From: Rhodopseudomonas palustris
GTDB taxonomy: Bacteria > Pseudomonadota > Alphaproteobacteria > Rhizobiales > Xanthobacteraceae
Assembly (NCBI GenBank): GCA_016215605.1
Contig: JACRJB010000039.1
Location: forward strand, 1 to 48,389
Direction: 5' to 3'
Length of the DNA stretch: 48,389 bases
Position numbers and translations under genes: made by a program
Shown here: positions 28,538 through 38,483 of the stretch, piece after piece
Numbering within the stretch: position 1 is the first letter of the stretch
How the letters are laid out: each line of letters begins with the position of its first letter
The notes under the pieces: model-generated
Databases searched by the model: none
What the model was told of the DNA's origin: nothing
What the model saw: only the letters and a program-made list of their open reading frames with translations

Positions 28538-29323
28538 TCACCAGGTCGTCAGAATGGTGCCGTTGAAGCGCTTGTCGGTGAAGTCCTTCACCTCCGGCGA
28601 GCGATAGATCTCGACGAACTTCTTCAGCACCGGATTGTCCTTGTTCTTGGCGCGGACCGCGAACACCAGATTCCAGTTGGTGTCGGCACCTTCGAGCAGC
28701 AGCGCGGTCTTGGGATCGAGGCCGGCACTGAGCGCGTAGTTGAGGTTGACGGCCGAGACTTCGAGATCGTTCAGCGAGCGCGGCAATTGCGCGGCGTCGA
28801 GCTCGACGAATTTCAGCTTCTTGGGATTCTCGGCGATGTCCGCCGGCGTCGCCTTGATGCCGATGCCCGGCTTCAGCTTGATCAGCCCGGCCTTCTCGAA
28901 CAGCTGCAGCGCGCGCGCCCCGTTCGACGGATCGTTCGGGATCGCCGCGGTGGCGCCGTCCTTGATGTCGGCGATGCGCTTGACCTTGTTCGAATAGATC
29001 CCGATCGGCACGATGATGCTCTTGGCGATCGAGACGATGTCGTAGCCGCGCTGCGCCACCTGGTTGTCGAGATAGGGCTGGTGCTGGAAATTGTTGATGT
29101 CGAGATCGTCCTGCGCCAGCGCCGCGTTCGGCACGGTGTAGTCGGTGAACTCGGTGATCTTCAGCTCGATGCCCTGCTTGGCCGCGAGATCGCCGGCGTA
29201 GCGCAGGATCTCCGCATAGGGGCCGGCGGTGGTGCCGATCCGGATCACCTCGGCGCTCGAGGCGGGGGACCAGGCCGACAGCGCGGCGAGCGCCGCGGCG
29301 GCGAAGACGAACGTTCGTGTCAT
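28538..29323 (-). CDS. MetQ/NlpA-type periplasmic binding protein
   Basis: The 261-residue protein has a Sec signal peptide (cleavage near ASSA at about residue 24), with no lipobox Cys, followed by the MetQ/NlpA fold: IRIGTTAGPYAEILRYAG, the ligand-region ITEFTDYTVPNAALAQDDLDINNFQHQPYLD (split by its conserved Phe/Gln) and AIPNDPSNGARALQLFEKAGLI. Family members bind methionine or related sulfur compounds for an ABC importer. No MetN or MetI gene is in the window, so this may be an orphan that uses a distant transporter. I found no SAM riboswitch in the 243 bases upstream. Confidence 0.87.
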   Translation of the reverse strand: MTRTFVFAAAALAALSAWSPASSAEVIRIGTTAGPYAEILRYAGDLAAKQGIELKITEFTDYTVPNAALAQDDLDINNFQHQPYLDNQVAQRGYDIVSIAKSIIVPIGIYSNKVKRIADIKDGATAAIPNDPSNGARALQLFEKAGLIKLKPGIGIKATPADIAENPKKLKFVELDAAQLPRSLNDLEVSAVNLNYALSAGLDPKTALLLEGADTNWNLVFAVRAKNKDNPVLKKFVEIYRSPEVKDFTDKRFNGTILTTW

Positions 29324-29566
29324 GAATGCAACCTCGATTGGTGACCATCGCTGTGGTCAAGGTGCATCGAAACTACAGGCCGGGCCGATCAGCGGCCATT
29401 TCGTATTGCGGTGCGGGGAGGGGCCGATCTTTCCCGATCGCTGTCGCCGAGAGATTTTTCTGTCGATGCGCTATTGGCCTACCGCGCGCAGTCGCGCATG
29501 CCGGGAGCGGCCGTCGAATCGGCCGATCTCCGACGTTGCGATCTGTCGCAGGATTGAAGCGTCGGG

Positions 29567-30466
29567 CTAGTGTTGCCGGGCGAAGGCCGAGCTGCGCAGC
29601 CGCGCCAGGCGCGCGATCGAGGACGACGCGAGCTTCTGCGCCAGATCGAGTCCGGTCTGGTCGGCGGCCTGATCGGCCTCGTCGAGATAGATCATCGTCA
29701 CCTGCTCGGCGTAGCGGATCGTGCGCTGCCTGACGGCGTCGAGCGTGTCGTCGTCCGGAGCCGCGGGGAATTCGAGCTCGGCGGCCGCCAGCTCCGCCGC
29801 GGAATAGCCGGCGGCGAGCAGCAGCGCGTCGCGCTCGGTCGCGGGCAATGCCTGCGCCCAGCGCACGACCTCCTTGAACAGCAGACTCTCGATCAGCGCC
29901 GCCGAGGACAGTTCGCCGAACGGTCGGCCATCGGGTTCCGCGTCGGCGGCGGCGCGTGCCGATCGCCATGCCGAGCGCCGTTCGCGGCGCAGCTGGTCGG
30001 CGTCGGCCAGCGCTTCGCGCGCCATCGTTTCGCAGACGGACTGGATGTTCGGTCGCGTCGCCTGCGCCGCCACATAGGTCCAGAAGATGAAGGCGCGCTG
30101 CCGATGCCGGACCGCGACGGCCCAGGCCTGATACGGCGTCGCCAAGGCCGAATGCGCGAGATCCGACAGTTCGTCGGACGCAATCAGGTCGGCGGACCGC
30201 CACGCGCTCGCCACAGCCGGCTTGTTTGTCGAGGTCGAACAGACTAGCCTGATGTCTTCGACGCGTCGCCATTCGCGCGCACCCAGCGTCGCGAAGACAT
30301 CGCGAACCGCGTCGTTCGAGCCTTCAGTGCCGTCGGTCAATTCGCTCACCAAGCCGTCGTAGCGGGACGCTGCTGTCTCCGCTTGCATCAGTGCGATGGC
30401 GTACAGTTCGGCAAGGTCGTTCACTATCGCCGAAGGAGGCTCTGCCAGAAGTGGAGTGCTGCGCAT
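29567..30466 (-). CDS. Ferritin-like helical-bundle protein with altered metal ligands
   Basis: The 299-residue protein is almost wholly helical. Its first helix pair (DLAELYAIALMQAETAASRY, then LGAREWRRVEDIRL) and a later pair (FWTYVAAQATRP, CETMAREALADADQLRRERR) follow the spacing of rubrerythrin/ferritin-like domains. Several expected Glu/His metal ligands are replaced, notably the E-x-x-H of the last helix by A-D-A-D. So it may be a non-enzymatic relative; this is my inference and other helical folds are possible. The ATG at 30466 is preferred because GGAGG precedes it; an upstream in-frame ATG at 30496 is less supported. It is divergent from nosR and shares the intergenic region with the FixK box. 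Confidence 0.6.
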   Translation of the reverse strand: MRSTPLLAEPPSAIVNDLAELYAIALMQAETAASRYDGLVSELTDGTEGSNDAVRDVFATLGAREWRRVEDIRLVCSTSTNKPAVASAWRSADLIASDELSDLAHSALATPYQAWAVAVRHRQRAFIFWTYVAAQATRPNIQSVCETMAREALADADQLRRERRSAWRSARAAADAEPDGRPFGELSSAALIESLLFKEVVRWAQALPATERDALLLAAGYSAAELAAAELEFPAAPDDDTLDAVRQRTIRYAEQVTMIYLDEADQAADQTGLDLAQKLASSSIARLARLRSSAFARQH

Positions 30467-30508
30467 CGTCGCCTCCGGATGATCCGATGCCGTCATCTTA
30501 CGTGGAAC

Positions 30509-30522
30509 TTGCGCTAGCGCAA
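30509..30522. promoter_or_regulatory. FixK/FNR-type operator upstream of nosR
   Basis: The 14-base perfect palindrome TTGCGCTAGCGCAA fits the rhizobial FixK2 consensus TTG(A/C)-N6-(T/G)CAA. If it is centred at -41.5, transcription would start near 30557, with a leader of ~48 bases before the chosen nosR start. Low-oxygen control of nos genes by FixK/NnrR-type proteins is established in Bradyrhizobium. Activation toward the divergent gene is less likely because its ATG is only 43 bases away. Confidence 0.8.
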
Positions 30523-30604
30523 ATTGGCTTCACAGGCGGGTGCTAAGAGCTCTCATCACGCAATCAGAACAACGGCGTTCTGTTTCAATCATGGAACCGG
30601 AACG

Positions 30605-32884
30605 TTGCGCAGATTGCTGCTTAGCTTCGCATGTCTTGTCGTCGGCCTCGCCCTTCTCGGCGACATCGGGCACGCGCGCGCTGCGGGGCATCTCGACTCT
30701 TATCTGTCGCGGGCCGTGCCGGCGGAACTCGTTCCCGGCGCCGACCGGCTCGGGCCGCTGCAGGGCGACCCCGGAATTGCGCCGGCCTACCAGGGCGACC
30801 GACTGCTCGGCTTCGTCTATCTCAATTCCGATTTCGCCAATTCCACCGGCTATTCCGGCAAGCCGATCCACATGCTGGTTGGGATCAGCGCGCAGGGCGT
30901 CGTCACCGGCCTCAAGCTGGTCGACCACAAGGAGCCGATCGTTCTGGTCGGCATTCCCGAGGCCAAGATCCTCGCCGCCGTCAACAAGCTGATCGGCACC
31001 GACATCGTTCCGGTCGCGCACGGCCGGATCGCGCCGCCGCAGGTCGACATCGTCAGCGGCGCCACCGTCACCGTGCTGGTGATCGGCGACAGCATCGTGC
31101 GGTCGGCGACCAAGCTGATCAAGACCGGGCGGATCGGGGGCGGGCACAGCGAAGTCGCGGGCGCGATGCCGCCGGTGGTCAAGACCATCGACCTCTGCAA
31201 GAGCGACGTGCGGGATTGGCAGAGCCTGCTCGGCGACGGCGCGGTGCGCCGGCTGCTGCTGACCAATGCCGACGTCGATCGTGCATTTGAAAAGTCCGGC
31301 AATGCCGAAGCCGCGGCGCGTCCCGAATCCGGGGCGCCCGACGACACCTTCATCGATCTGTATGCGGCGGATGTCGCGGTGCCGACCATCGGCCGCAGCC
31401 TGCTCGGCGACGATGGCTATGCCCGGCTGTCGGCGCGCCTGAAGCCCGGCCAGCAGGCGCTGGTGATCGCCGGACGCGGCACCTATTCGTTCAAGGGATC
31501 CGGTTATGTCCGCGGCGGCATCTTCGACCGCATCGAACTGATCCAGGACGGCAACAGCATCCGTTTCCGCGATCGCGATCACTCCCGGCTCGGCGATCTC
31601 GCCGCCGACGGCGCGCCGGAGTTTCCGGAGATCGGCCTGTTCGTCCTGCCGGCCGATTTCAGCTTCGATCCGACCGAGCCGTGGTCGCTGCAACTGCTGG
31701 TGCAGCGCACGACCGGCGCCCGCGAGAAGGCGTTTCTCACGTTCGGCCTCGGCTACACGCTGCCCGACGGCTTGATCAAGCGCGAGCAGCGCGCCGTGAC
31801 GGTGAGCGACGCCGCGCCGCCGGCTGCGGCGACGCCGGCCGCGCTGGAAGCTGCCGGCTCCGCTCCGGGCCTGCCGCAGGACGAGCCGCTGTGGATGCGG
31901 ATCTGGCGCGGCGACCTCGTCCGGATCGCGATCCTGGTGGTGGCGCTGGGCACGCTGACGCTGATCTTCTTCTTCCAGAATCAGCTGGTCCGTCGCCCGG
32001 CGGTCTACGTCTGGGTGCGGCGCGCCTATCTGGCGTTCATCCTGGTCTGGCTCGGCTGGTACGCCAACGCCCAGCTCTCGGTGGTCAACGTCCTGACCTT
32101 CGCCAATTCGCTGATCAGCGGGTTCAGCTGGGAGTACTTCCTGTCGGCGCCGCTGATCTTCCTCTTGTGGGCGTCGGGCGCCGCCGCGCTGCTGTTCTGG
32201 GGCCGCGGTCCGTTCTGCGGCTGGCTGTGCCCGTTCGGCGCGCTGCAGGAGCTGCTCAACAACGCCGCGCAGGCGCTGAAGATCCCGCAATTCCGGGTGC
32301 CGTGGGGACTGCACGAGCGGCTGTGGCCGATCAAGTACATCGTGTTCCTCGGCCTGTTCGGACTGTCGCTGTATTCGACCGCGGCCGCCGAGCACGTCGC
32401 CGAGATCGAGCCGTTCAAGACCTCGATCATCCTCAAATTCGCGCGCGAATGGCCGTTCGTGCTGTACGCGCTGACGCTGCTCGCCGCCGGGCTGTTCGTC
32501 GAACGCTTCTTCTGCCGCTATCTGTGTCCGCTCGGCGCCGCACTGGCGATCCCGGGCCGGATCCGGATGTTCGAATGGCTGCGGCGGTGGCCGGAATGCG
32601 GCTCGCCGTGTCAGCGCTGCGCCAAGGAATGCCCGGTGCAGGCGATCCACCCGGAAGGGCACATCAACGTCAACGAGTGCATCTACTGCATGCACTGCCA
32701 GGAACTGTATTTCGACGACCAGCGCTGCCCGCACATGATCCAGTTGCGGCTGAAGCGCGAGAAGCGCGATGCGCTGTCGTCGACCAGCATGCGCGGCGGC
32801 AAGGGGCCTGCGACGGTGATCGTCGCCGGCGGCAAGCCGATCGGACCCCGCGCCGACGCCCTCCATCCACCTTCACAATCATAA
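30605..32884 (+). CDS. nosR: NosR, membrane flavoprotein/ferredoxin for nitrous oxide reduction
   Basis: The 759-residue NosR is needed to express and supply electrons to NosZ. An N-terminal signal/anchor ([19 protein letters not shown]) leads to a periplasmic FMN-binding domain with flavinylation motif DIVSGAT (Thr154), the likely target of NosX. Several membrane helices follow from about residue 435 on, with [11 protein letters not shown] and [11 protein letters not shown] cytoplasmic CxxxCP motifs. The C-terminal domain has two [4Fe-4S] clusters ([13 protein letters not shown] and [11 protein letters not shown]). The frame opens at 30524, directly against the FixK box, so TTG at 30605 is the best start; no ATG or GTG is available there. 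NosZ follows after 16 bases. Confidence 0.93.
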   Translation: MRRLLLSFACLVVGLALLGDIGHARAAGHLDSYLSRAVPAELVPGADRLGPLQGDPGIAPAYQGDRLLGFVYLNSDFANSTGYSGKPIHMLVGISAQGVVTGLKLVDHKEPIVLVGIPEAKILAAVNKLIGTDIVPVAHGRIAPPQVDIVSGATVTVLVIGDSIVRSATKLIKTGRIGGGHSEVAGAMPPVVKTIDLCKSDVRDWQSLLGDGAVRRLLLTNADVDRAFEKSGNAEAAARPESGAPDDTFIDLYAADVAVPTIGRSLLGDDGYARLSARLKPGQQALVIAGRGTYSFKGSGYVRGGIFDRIELIQDGNSIRFRDRDHSRLGDLAADGAPEFPEIGLFVLPADFSFDPTEPWSLQLLVQRTTGAREKAFLTFGLGYTLPDGLIKREQRAVTVSDAAPPAAATPAALEAAGSAPGLPQDEPLWMRIWRGDLVRIAILVVALGTLTLIFFFQNQLVRRPAVYVWVRRAYLAFILVWLGWYANAQLSVVNVLTFANSLISGFSWEYFLSAPLIFLLWASGAAALLFWGRGPFCGWLCPFGALQELLNNAAQALKIPQFRVPWGLHERLWPIKYIVFLGLFGLSLYSTAAAEHVAEIEPFKTSIILKFAREWPFVLYALTLLAAGLFVERFFCRYLCPLGAALAIPGRIRMFEWLRRWPECGSPCQRCAKECPVQAIHPEGHINVNECIYCMHCQELYFDDQRCPHMIQLRLKREKRDALSSTSMRGGKGPATVIVAGGKPIGPRADALHPPSQS

Positions 32885-32900
32885 TCCCAAGGAGATCGAC

Positions 32901-34838
32901 ATGAGCGAGCAGGACCAAGGCAAGGGCGTCAGCCGGCGGACGCTGATCGGGACGACCGCGGCGGCGGCGGGCATCGGCCTCGCCGGCGGCGCGGGGCTGA
33001 CGGCCGGCGGCCAGCTGATCGCGCCGGCGGAAGCGCAGACCAAGCCGGGCCTGCCGGCGCGGCCGGCGATCCAGAAGAGCGAAGTGCATCCCGGCGAGCT
33101 CGACGAGTACTACGTGTTCTTCTCCAGCGGCCAGAGCGGCGAGCTCCGCATCGTCGGCCTGCCGTCGATGCGCGAACTGATGCGCGTGCCGGTGTTCAAC
33201 CGCTGCAGCGCGACCGGCTGGGGCCAGACCAACGAGAGCCTCAAGATCCTCACCGAGGGCCTGCTGCCGGAGAGCCGCGAATTCCTCAAGAGCCGCGGCG
33301 GCACCTACATGAACGGCGATCTGCATCATCCGCATCTGTCGTTCACCGAGGGCACCTATGACGGCCGCTACGCCTTCATGAACGACAAGGCCAACACCCG
33401 CGTCGCGCGAGTGCGGCTCGACGTGATGAAGTGCGACAAGATCATCCAGCTGCCGAACCAGCACACCGTGCACGGCCTTCGCGTGCAGAAATATCCGCGC
33501 ACCGGCTACGTGTTCTGCAACGGCGAAGACCGCGTGCCGCTGCCCAATGACGGCAGCAATCTGACCAAGACCAAGGACTATCACGCGATCTTCACCGCGA
33601 TCGACGGCGACACCATGAAGGTGGCGTGGCAGGTGATGGTCGACGGCAATCTCGACAATGTCGACGCCGATTATCAGGGCAAATACGCGTTCGCGACCTG
33701 CTACAATTCGGAGGAGGGCGTCACCGCCGCCGAGATGACCGGCAACGATCAGGACTGGGTGGTGATCTTCAATCTGAAGCGGATCGAAGAGGCGGTGAAG
33801 AAGGGCGACTTCAAGGAGATGGGCGGCGTGCCGGTGATCGACGGTCGCAAGGGTTCGCCCTACACCCGCTACGTGCCGGTCCCCAACGGCCCGCACGGCA
33901 TGAACACCGCGCCGGACGGCATCCACATCGTCGCCAACGGCAAGCTGTCGCCGACCGTGACGGTGATGGACGTGCGGCTGTTCGACCAGCTGTTCGACGA
34001 CAAGATCAAGGCTCGCGACGTCGTCGTCGCCGAGCCGGAGCTGGGCCTCGGCCCGTTGCACACCGCCTATGACGGCAAGGGCAACGGCTACACCACGCTG
34101 TTCATCGACAGCCAGATCTGCAAGTGGAACATCGATCTCGCCAAGCGCGCCTACAAGGGCGAGAAGGTCAATCCGATCATCGACAAGCTCGACGTCCACT
34201 ATCAGCCCGGCCACAACCATTCGTCGATGGGCCAGACCAAGGAGGCCGACGGAAAGTGGCTGATCTCGCTGAACAAGTTCTCCAAGGACCGGTTCCTCAA
34301 TGTCGGCCCGCTGAAGCCCGAGAACGATCAGCTGATCGACATTTCCGGCGACAAGATGAAGCTGGTGCACGACGGCCCGAGCTTCGCCGAGCCGCACGAC
34401 GCCACCATCGTGCATCGCTCCAAGATCAATCCGGTCTCGCTGTGGGATCGGGCGGACCCGATGTTCGCCGACGCGGTGAAGCAGGCCAAGGCCGACGGCG
34501 TCAAGCTCGATGAAGATTCCAAGGTGGTCCGCGACGGCGACAAGGTGCGGGTCTACATCGTGTCGACCGCGCCGAATTTCGGCCTGACCGAATTCCAGGT
34601 GAAGCAGGGCGACCACGTCACCGTCTTCGTCACCAACATCGACTCGATCGAGGATCTCACCCACGGCTTCTCGGTGGTCAATTACGGCATCCAGATGGAA
34701 GTGGGTCCGCAGGCGACCGCGTCGGTCTCGTTCACGGCCGATCGGCCCGGCGTGTATTGGTACTACTGCTCGTGGTTCTGTCACGCCATGCACATGGAGA
34801 TGAAGGGCCGCATGCTGGTCGAGCCGAAGACCGCGTGA
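32901..34838 (+). CDS. nosZ: Nitrous oxide reductase, Tat-exported clade I
   Basis: The 645-residue periplasmic copper enzyme reduces N2O to N2, the last step of denitrification. A Tat signal peptide (SRRTLIG at about residues 11-17, then a hydrophobic stretch ending in EAQ) identifies clade I. The beta-propeller body carries the CuZ-site histidines ([23 protein letters not shown]). The C-terminal cupredoxin domain has the CuA site in [15 protein letters not shown], with the paired Cys and the His and Met ligands. AAGGAG precedes the ATG. The stop overlaps the nosD ATG by one base (TGATG), so the genes are translationally coupled. Confidence 0.97.
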   Translation: MSEQDQGKGVSRRTLIGTTAAAAGIGLAGGAGLTAGGQLIAPAEAQTKPGLPARPAIQKSEVHPGELDEYYVFFSSGQSGELRIVGLPSMRELMRVPVFNRCSATGWGQTNESLKILTEGLLPESREFLKSRGGTYMNGDLHHPHLSFTEGTYDGRYAFMNDKANTRVARVRLDVMKCDKIIQLPNQHTVHGLRVQKYPRTGYVFCNGEDRVPLPNDGSNLTKTKDYHAIFTAIDGDTMKVAWQVMVDGNLDNVDADYQGKYAFATCYNSEEGVTAAEMTGNDQDWVVIFNLKRIEEAVKKGDFKEMGGVPVIDGRKGSPYTRYVPVPNGPHGMNTAPDGIHIVANGKLSPTVTVMDVRLFDQLFDDKIKARDVVVAEPELGLGPLHTAYDGKGNGYTTLFIDSQICKWNIDLAKRAYKGEKVNPIIDKLDVHYQPGHNHSSMGQTKEADGKWLISLNKFSKDRFLNVGPLKPENDQLIDISGDKMKLVHDGPSFAEPHDATIVHRSKINPVSLWDRADPMFADAVKQAKADGVKLDEDSKVVRDGDKVRVYIVSTAPNFGLTEFQVKQGDHVTVFVTNIDSIEDLTHGFSVVNYGIQMEVGPQATASVSFTADRPGVYWYYCSWFCHAMHMEMKGRMLVEPKTA

Positions 34839-36202
34839 TGACGGCGATGACGGCACGGCTTGTCACGATTGCGATCGGGGCGCTGCTTTGCGGCGCTCCC
34901 GTCTGCGCGGCTTTTGCCGCGCAGATCGAGATCGTGCCGTCGTCGGATCTGCAAGCCGTCCTGAACGGCGCGGGCGAGGGTGACGTGATCACCCTCGCGC
35001 CGGGCGAGCACCGCGGCCCGATCACGATCGGGCGCAAGCTCACGCTGAACGGCCGTCCCGGCGCGGCGCTGGTCGGAAACGGCCGGGGCAGCGTCGTCAC
35101 CGTCACTGCGCCGGACGTCACCGTGCGCGGGCTGACGGTGCGCGGCTCGGGCCGCGACCTGCAGGCGATGGATTCCGGCGTGTTCCTGGCGCAGAGCGCG
35201 CCGCGGGCGCTGATCGAGGGCAATACGATCGAAGGCAATCTGTTCGGCGTCAACGTCTACGGCGCCGCCGGTTCGCGGATCGCCGGCAACACCATCGAGG
35301 GGCTGCGCGGCGTCCGGCTCAACGACGCCGGCAACGGCGTCCGGGTCTGGAACGCGCCCGATGTCGTGGTCGAAGGCAACATCGTGCGCTACGGCCGCGA
35401 CGGCATCTTCTCGGTCACCAGCACCAAGGACCGCTATCTCAACAACCGTTTCGAGAAGGTCCGGTTCGCGATCCACTACATGTACACCAACGACAGCGAG
35501 ATCAGCGGCAACGTCTCGGTCGGCAATCACGGCGGCCTCGCCATCATGTATTCCAACCGGCTGACCATCGTCGGCAACATTTCGGAGCGCGATCGGGATT
35601 TCGGGCTGCTGTTCAACTACGCGAATTTCGCCAGGATCGAGGGCAACCGGGTGATCGGCGGGCCGCTGTCCGGGATCAGCGCCGATTTCGACGATGCCGA
35701 TACCGACAAGGGCATGATGCCCAGGCAAGAGCAGGCGGGCGACGCGCAGTTCGGTCCGTCCAAATGCGTGTTCATCTACAACGCCAACAAGAACAGCTTC
35801 CGCGACAACTGGTTCGAGCGGTGCGACATCGGCGTGCATTTCACCGCGGGCTCGGAGGGCAACGAGATCGTCGGCAACGCCTTCATCGGCAACCGCAACC
35901 AGGTCAAATATGTCGGCACCCGCGATCTCGACTGGTCGAAGAATGGCCGCGGCAATTACTGGAGCGACAATCCGGGGTTCGATCTCGACGGCGACGGCAT
36001 CGCCGACGCCGCCTATCGGCCGAACGATCTGGTCGACCGCGTGCTGTGGACCGCGCCCGCCGCCAAGGTGCTGATCAACAGCCCGGCGGTGCAGGTGCTG
36101 CGCTGGGCGCAGGGCCAGTTTCCGGCGCTGTATCCGGGCGGCGTGGTCGACACCCATCCGCTGATCGCGCCGCCGATGCGGCCGGAAGGAGGCGCGCGAT
36201 GA
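34838..36202 (+). CDS. nosD: NosD, periplasmic copper-centre assembly protein
   Basis: The 454-residue protein has a signal peptide (cleavage near AFA at about residue 28) and a right-handed beta-helix made of repeats such as IEGNTIEGNLFGVNVYG, VVEGNIVRYGRDGIF, and NRLTIVGNISERDRDFGLL, the CASH/NosD pattern. It delivers or assembles the copper-sulfur CuZ centre of NosZ together with the NosFY transporter. The start is the ATG at 34838, which overlaps the nosZ stop. Its stop overlaps the nosF start (ATGA). Length agrees with NosD of other denitrifiers (about 430-460). Confidence 0.94.
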   Translation: MTAMTARLVTIAIGALLCGAPVCAAFAAQIEIVPSSDLQAVLNGAGEGDVITLAPGEHRGPITIGRKLTLNGRPGAALVGNGRGSVVTVTAPDVTVRGLTVRGSGRDLQAMDSGVFLAQSAPRALIEGNTIEGNLFGVNVYGAAGSRIAGNTIEGLRGVRLNDAGNGVRVWNAPDVVVEGNIVRYGRDGIFSVTSTKDRYLNNRFEKVRFAIHYMYTNDSEISGNVSVGNHGGLAIMYSNRLTIVGNISERDRDFGLLFNYANFARIEGNRVIGGPLSGISADFDDADTDKGMMPRQEQAGDAQFGPSKCVFIYNANKNSFRDNWFERCDIGVHFTAGSEGNEIVGNAFIGNRNQVKYVGTRDLDWSKNGRGNYWSDNPGFDLDGDGIADAAYRPNDLVDRVLWTAPAAKVLINSPAVQVLRWAQGQFPALYPGGVVDTHPLIAPPMRPEGGAR

Positions 36203-37101
36203 ATCCGACCGTCGCGATCCAGCACGTCGAGAAACGCTACCGCGCGGTGCGCGCGCTGCGCGACGTGTCGTTCACGCTGGCGCCGGGCCGCCTCAGCGCG
36301 CTGGTCGGCCACAACGGCGCCGGCAAGACCACGCTGATCAAGCTGATGCTCGGGCTGATCCGCCCCGATCAGGGCACGATCCGCGTGCTCGGCGAAGACC
36401 CGGCGGCGGGGCAATTCGCCGGGCGAAAATCGCTCGGCTTCCTGCCCGAGAACGTCGCGTTCAACGCGGCGCTGACCGGGCGGGAGACGATGGCGTTCTA
36501 TGCTCGCCTGAAAGGCTGCGACGCCCGCCAGGGCGTGGCGCTGCTCGAGCGCGTCGGACTCGGCGATGCGTCGCGCCGGCTGGTCGGGACTTACTCGAAA
36601 GGGATGCGTCAGCGGCTCGGCCTGGCGCAGGCGCTGCTCGGCCGGCCGCGGGTGCTGCTGCTCGACGAGCCGACCACCGGGCTCGACCCGGCGCTGCGGC
36701 AGACGTTCTACGAGATCCTCGCCGAACTGCGCAACGACGGCGCCACCGTGCTGATCTCGTCGCACGCGTTGAACGAACTCGAGGATCGCGCCGAGCAGGT
36801 GCTGATCATGAATCGCGGCGTGCTGGTCGCCGACGGCGCGCTCGCCGAATTGCGGGCGCTGTCGCGGCTGCCGATCCGGATTTCGCTGAAGCTTCGCGGA
36901 GCAGCAATGCCGGAGTGGTCGCCGCCGGATGCGACCGCGCTGCCCGGCGGCTGCGAGATCCGCGTCGACGATCAGGTCGGCAAGATGAAGATGCTGCGGC
37001 AGGCCGCGAACGATGCGGCGGTCGAGGACATTGCCGTCGCCGAGCCGACGCTCGACGAACTCTATGCGCATTTCCTACGCGCGCAGGAGCAGGCGGCATG
37101 A
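36199..37101 (+). CDS. nosF: NosF, ABC ATPase for copper-centre assembly
   Basis: The 300-residue ATPase has Walker A GHNGAGKTT (about residues 38-46), the YSKGMRQRLGLAQALLG signature (SKGM in place of LSGG, as is common in this branch), Walker B VLLLDEPTTGLDP and switch His in LISSHALNELED. It drives NosY, supplying sulfur or another factor to NosD for NosZ maturation. GGAAGGAGG lies just before the ATG, inside the end of nosD. Its stop overlaps the nosY start in ATGA. Confidence 0.94.
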   Translation: MNPTVAIQHVEKRYRAVRALRDVSFTLAPGRLSALVGHNGAGKTTLIKLMLGLIRPDQGTIRVLGEDPAAGQFAGRKSLGFLPENVAFNAALTGRETMAFYARLKGCDARQGVALLERVGLGDASRRLVGTYSKGMRQRLGLAQALLGRPRVLLLDEPTTGLDPALRQTFYEILAELRNDGATVLISSHALNELEDRAEQVLIMNRGVLVADGALAELRALSRLPIRISLKLRGAAMPEWSPPDATALPGGCEIRVDDQVGKMKMLRQAANDAAVEDIAVAEPTLDELYAHFLRAQEQAA

Positions 37102-37925
37102 AGGCCATTGTGGTGATCGCCCGCAAGGAAATCCAGGAGGGGCTGCGCAATCGCTGGGTGCTGGCGGCGACGCTGCTGCTCGCCGGCCTGTCGCTGTCGC
37201 TGACGCTGCTCGGCAGCGCGCCGACCGGCAATGTCGGCGCCGCCGCGCTCGACGTGGTGATCGTCAGCCTGTCCAGCCTGACGATCTTTCTGCTGCCGCT
37301 GATCGCGCTCCTGATCTCGCACGACGCCATCATCGGCGAGATGGAACGCGGCACGATGATCCTGCTGCTGAGCTATCCGATCGCCCGCACCCACGTCATT
37401 CTCGGCAAGTTCCTCGGCCACGTCACCATTCTCGGCTTCGCCACGCTGGTCGGCTACGGCGCCGCGGCGGTCGCGCTGGTGATCAGCGGCGCGGCGGTGT
37501 CGGCGCAGAGCTGGGCGGCGTTCGCCTCGATGCTCGGCACCTCGGTGCTGCTCGGCGCGGTGTTCGTCGCGCTCGGCTATGCGGCCTCCAGCCTGGTGCG
37601 CCAGAGGGGCACCGCCGCCGGCATCGCGGTCGGCGTCTGGCTGCTGCTGGTGCTGGTGTTCGACATGGCGCTGCTCGGCGTGCTCGTCGTCGATCAGGGG
37701 CGGGTGATCACCAGCGGCGTGCTGAACGTGCTGCTGTTCTTCAATCCGACCGATCTGTACCGGCTCAGCAATCTGACCGGCAGCAATGTCAGCCAGTTCG
37801 CCGGCATGGCGGGCCTCGCCGGCTCGGTCGGACACAGCTTCGGCGTGCTGGTCGCCGCGATGGCGGTGTGGGTGGCGCTGCCGCTCGGGCTGGCCATCGT
37901 CGTGTTTGGTCGGAGGGAGCTATGA
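37098..37925 (+). CDS. nosY: NosY, ABC permease for copper-centre assembly
   Basis: The 275-residue protein has six predicted membrane helices (for example LAATLLLAGLSLSLTLLG, LTIFLLPLIALLI, ATLVGYGAAAVALVI, LVAAMAVWVALPLGLAIVVFG) and the cytoplasmic EMERGTMILLLSYP motif of ABC-2 type permeases. With NosF it forms the transporter paired to NosD. Start and stop overlap nosF and nosL by ATGA, so nosZDFYL form one coupled unit. Confidence 0.93.
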   Translation: MKAIVVIARKEIQEGLRNRWVLAATLLLAGLSLSLTLLGSAPTGNVGAAALDVVIVSLSSLTIFLLPLIALLISHDAIIGEMERGTMILLLSYPIARTHVILGKFLGHVTILGFATLVGYGAAAVALVISGAAVSAQSWAAFASMLGTSVLLGAVFVALGYAASSLVRQRGTAAGIAVGVWLLLVLVFDMALLGVLVVDQGRVITSGVLNVLLFFNPTDLYRLSNLTGSNVSQFAGMAGLAGSVGHSFGVLVAAMAVWVALPLGLAIVVFGRREL

Positions 37926-38473
37926 AGCGGTTCGTTCAGGTCGCCGCGATCGCCGCCGCGTTGCTGCTGGGCGGCTGCAATGACAACACCGGCAGCAGTG
38001 TCGTTCCGCCGCCGGTCGCGCTCAACGCCGATGCGATGGGCGTGTTCTGCGGCATGAATCTCGTCGAGCATTCCGGACCGAAGGGCCAGATCATCACCGC
38101 GAGCCGGATCGATCCGTACTGGTTCTCCTCGGCGCGCGATGCGGTCGCCTTCACGCTGATGCCGGACCAGCCGCGCGATATCCGCGCGATCTACGTCTCC
38201 GACATGGCGCGCGCGCCGAGCTGGGACCAGCCTGGCGAGTCCAACTGGGTCGATGCCCGCAAAGCGTTCTTCGTGATCGAGAGCCGCAAGCGCAGCGGCA
38301 TGGGCGCGGCCGAAACCGTGCCGTTCGGCACGCGCGACGCGGCCGACGCTTTCGTCGCCGCCAATGGCGGACGGGTGGTCACCTTCGAGGCGATCCCGCC
38401 CGACTATGTGCTGGGCAGCGATCTGCCGACCGTCGGCGACAATCAGCAGCCGCCCGACACCCGGATGAACTAG
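37922..38473 (+). CDS. nosL: NosL, copper-chaperone lipoprotein
   Basis: The 183-residue lipoprotein has a lipobox LLGGC with acylated Cys19 and, after a Pro-rich spacer, the VFCGMNLVEHSG motif with the conserved Cys-Gly-Met that binds Cu(I), then HSGPKGQ and the DMARAPSWDQPG segment. NosL feeds copper to NosZ or NosD in the periplasm. The start overlaps the nosY stop (ATGA). The nosX gene follows after 10 bases. Confidence 0.93.
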   Translation: MKRFVQVAAIAAALLLGGCNDNTGSSVVPPPVALNADAMGVFCGMNLVEHSGPKGQIITASRIDPYWFSSARDAVAFTLMPDQPRDIRAIYVSDMARAPSWDQPGESNWVDARKAFFVIESRKRSGMGAAETVPFGTRDAADAFVAANGGRVVTFEAIPPDYVLGSDLPTVGDNQQPPDTRMN

Positions 38474-38483
38474 CGAGGAAACC

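Noticed and set aside
27108-29360. A single 750-codon minus-strand gene joining the PaaK-like and MetQ-like proteins
   Set aside because: The upstream part of this frame is not in the MetQ reading frame and is Arg-rich nonsense. Two separate genes with proper starts (28445 and 29323) explain the region.
29324-29566. Possible SAM riboswitch upstream of the MetQ-like gene
   Set aside because: I looked for the SAM-I and SAM-II core motifs in the minus-strand leader and did not find them. A covariance-model search of this interval would decide.
32670-34856. Long minus-strand frame opposite nosZ
   Set aside because: NosZ has every expected copper motif; the opposite frame has none and is a by-product of codon bias.
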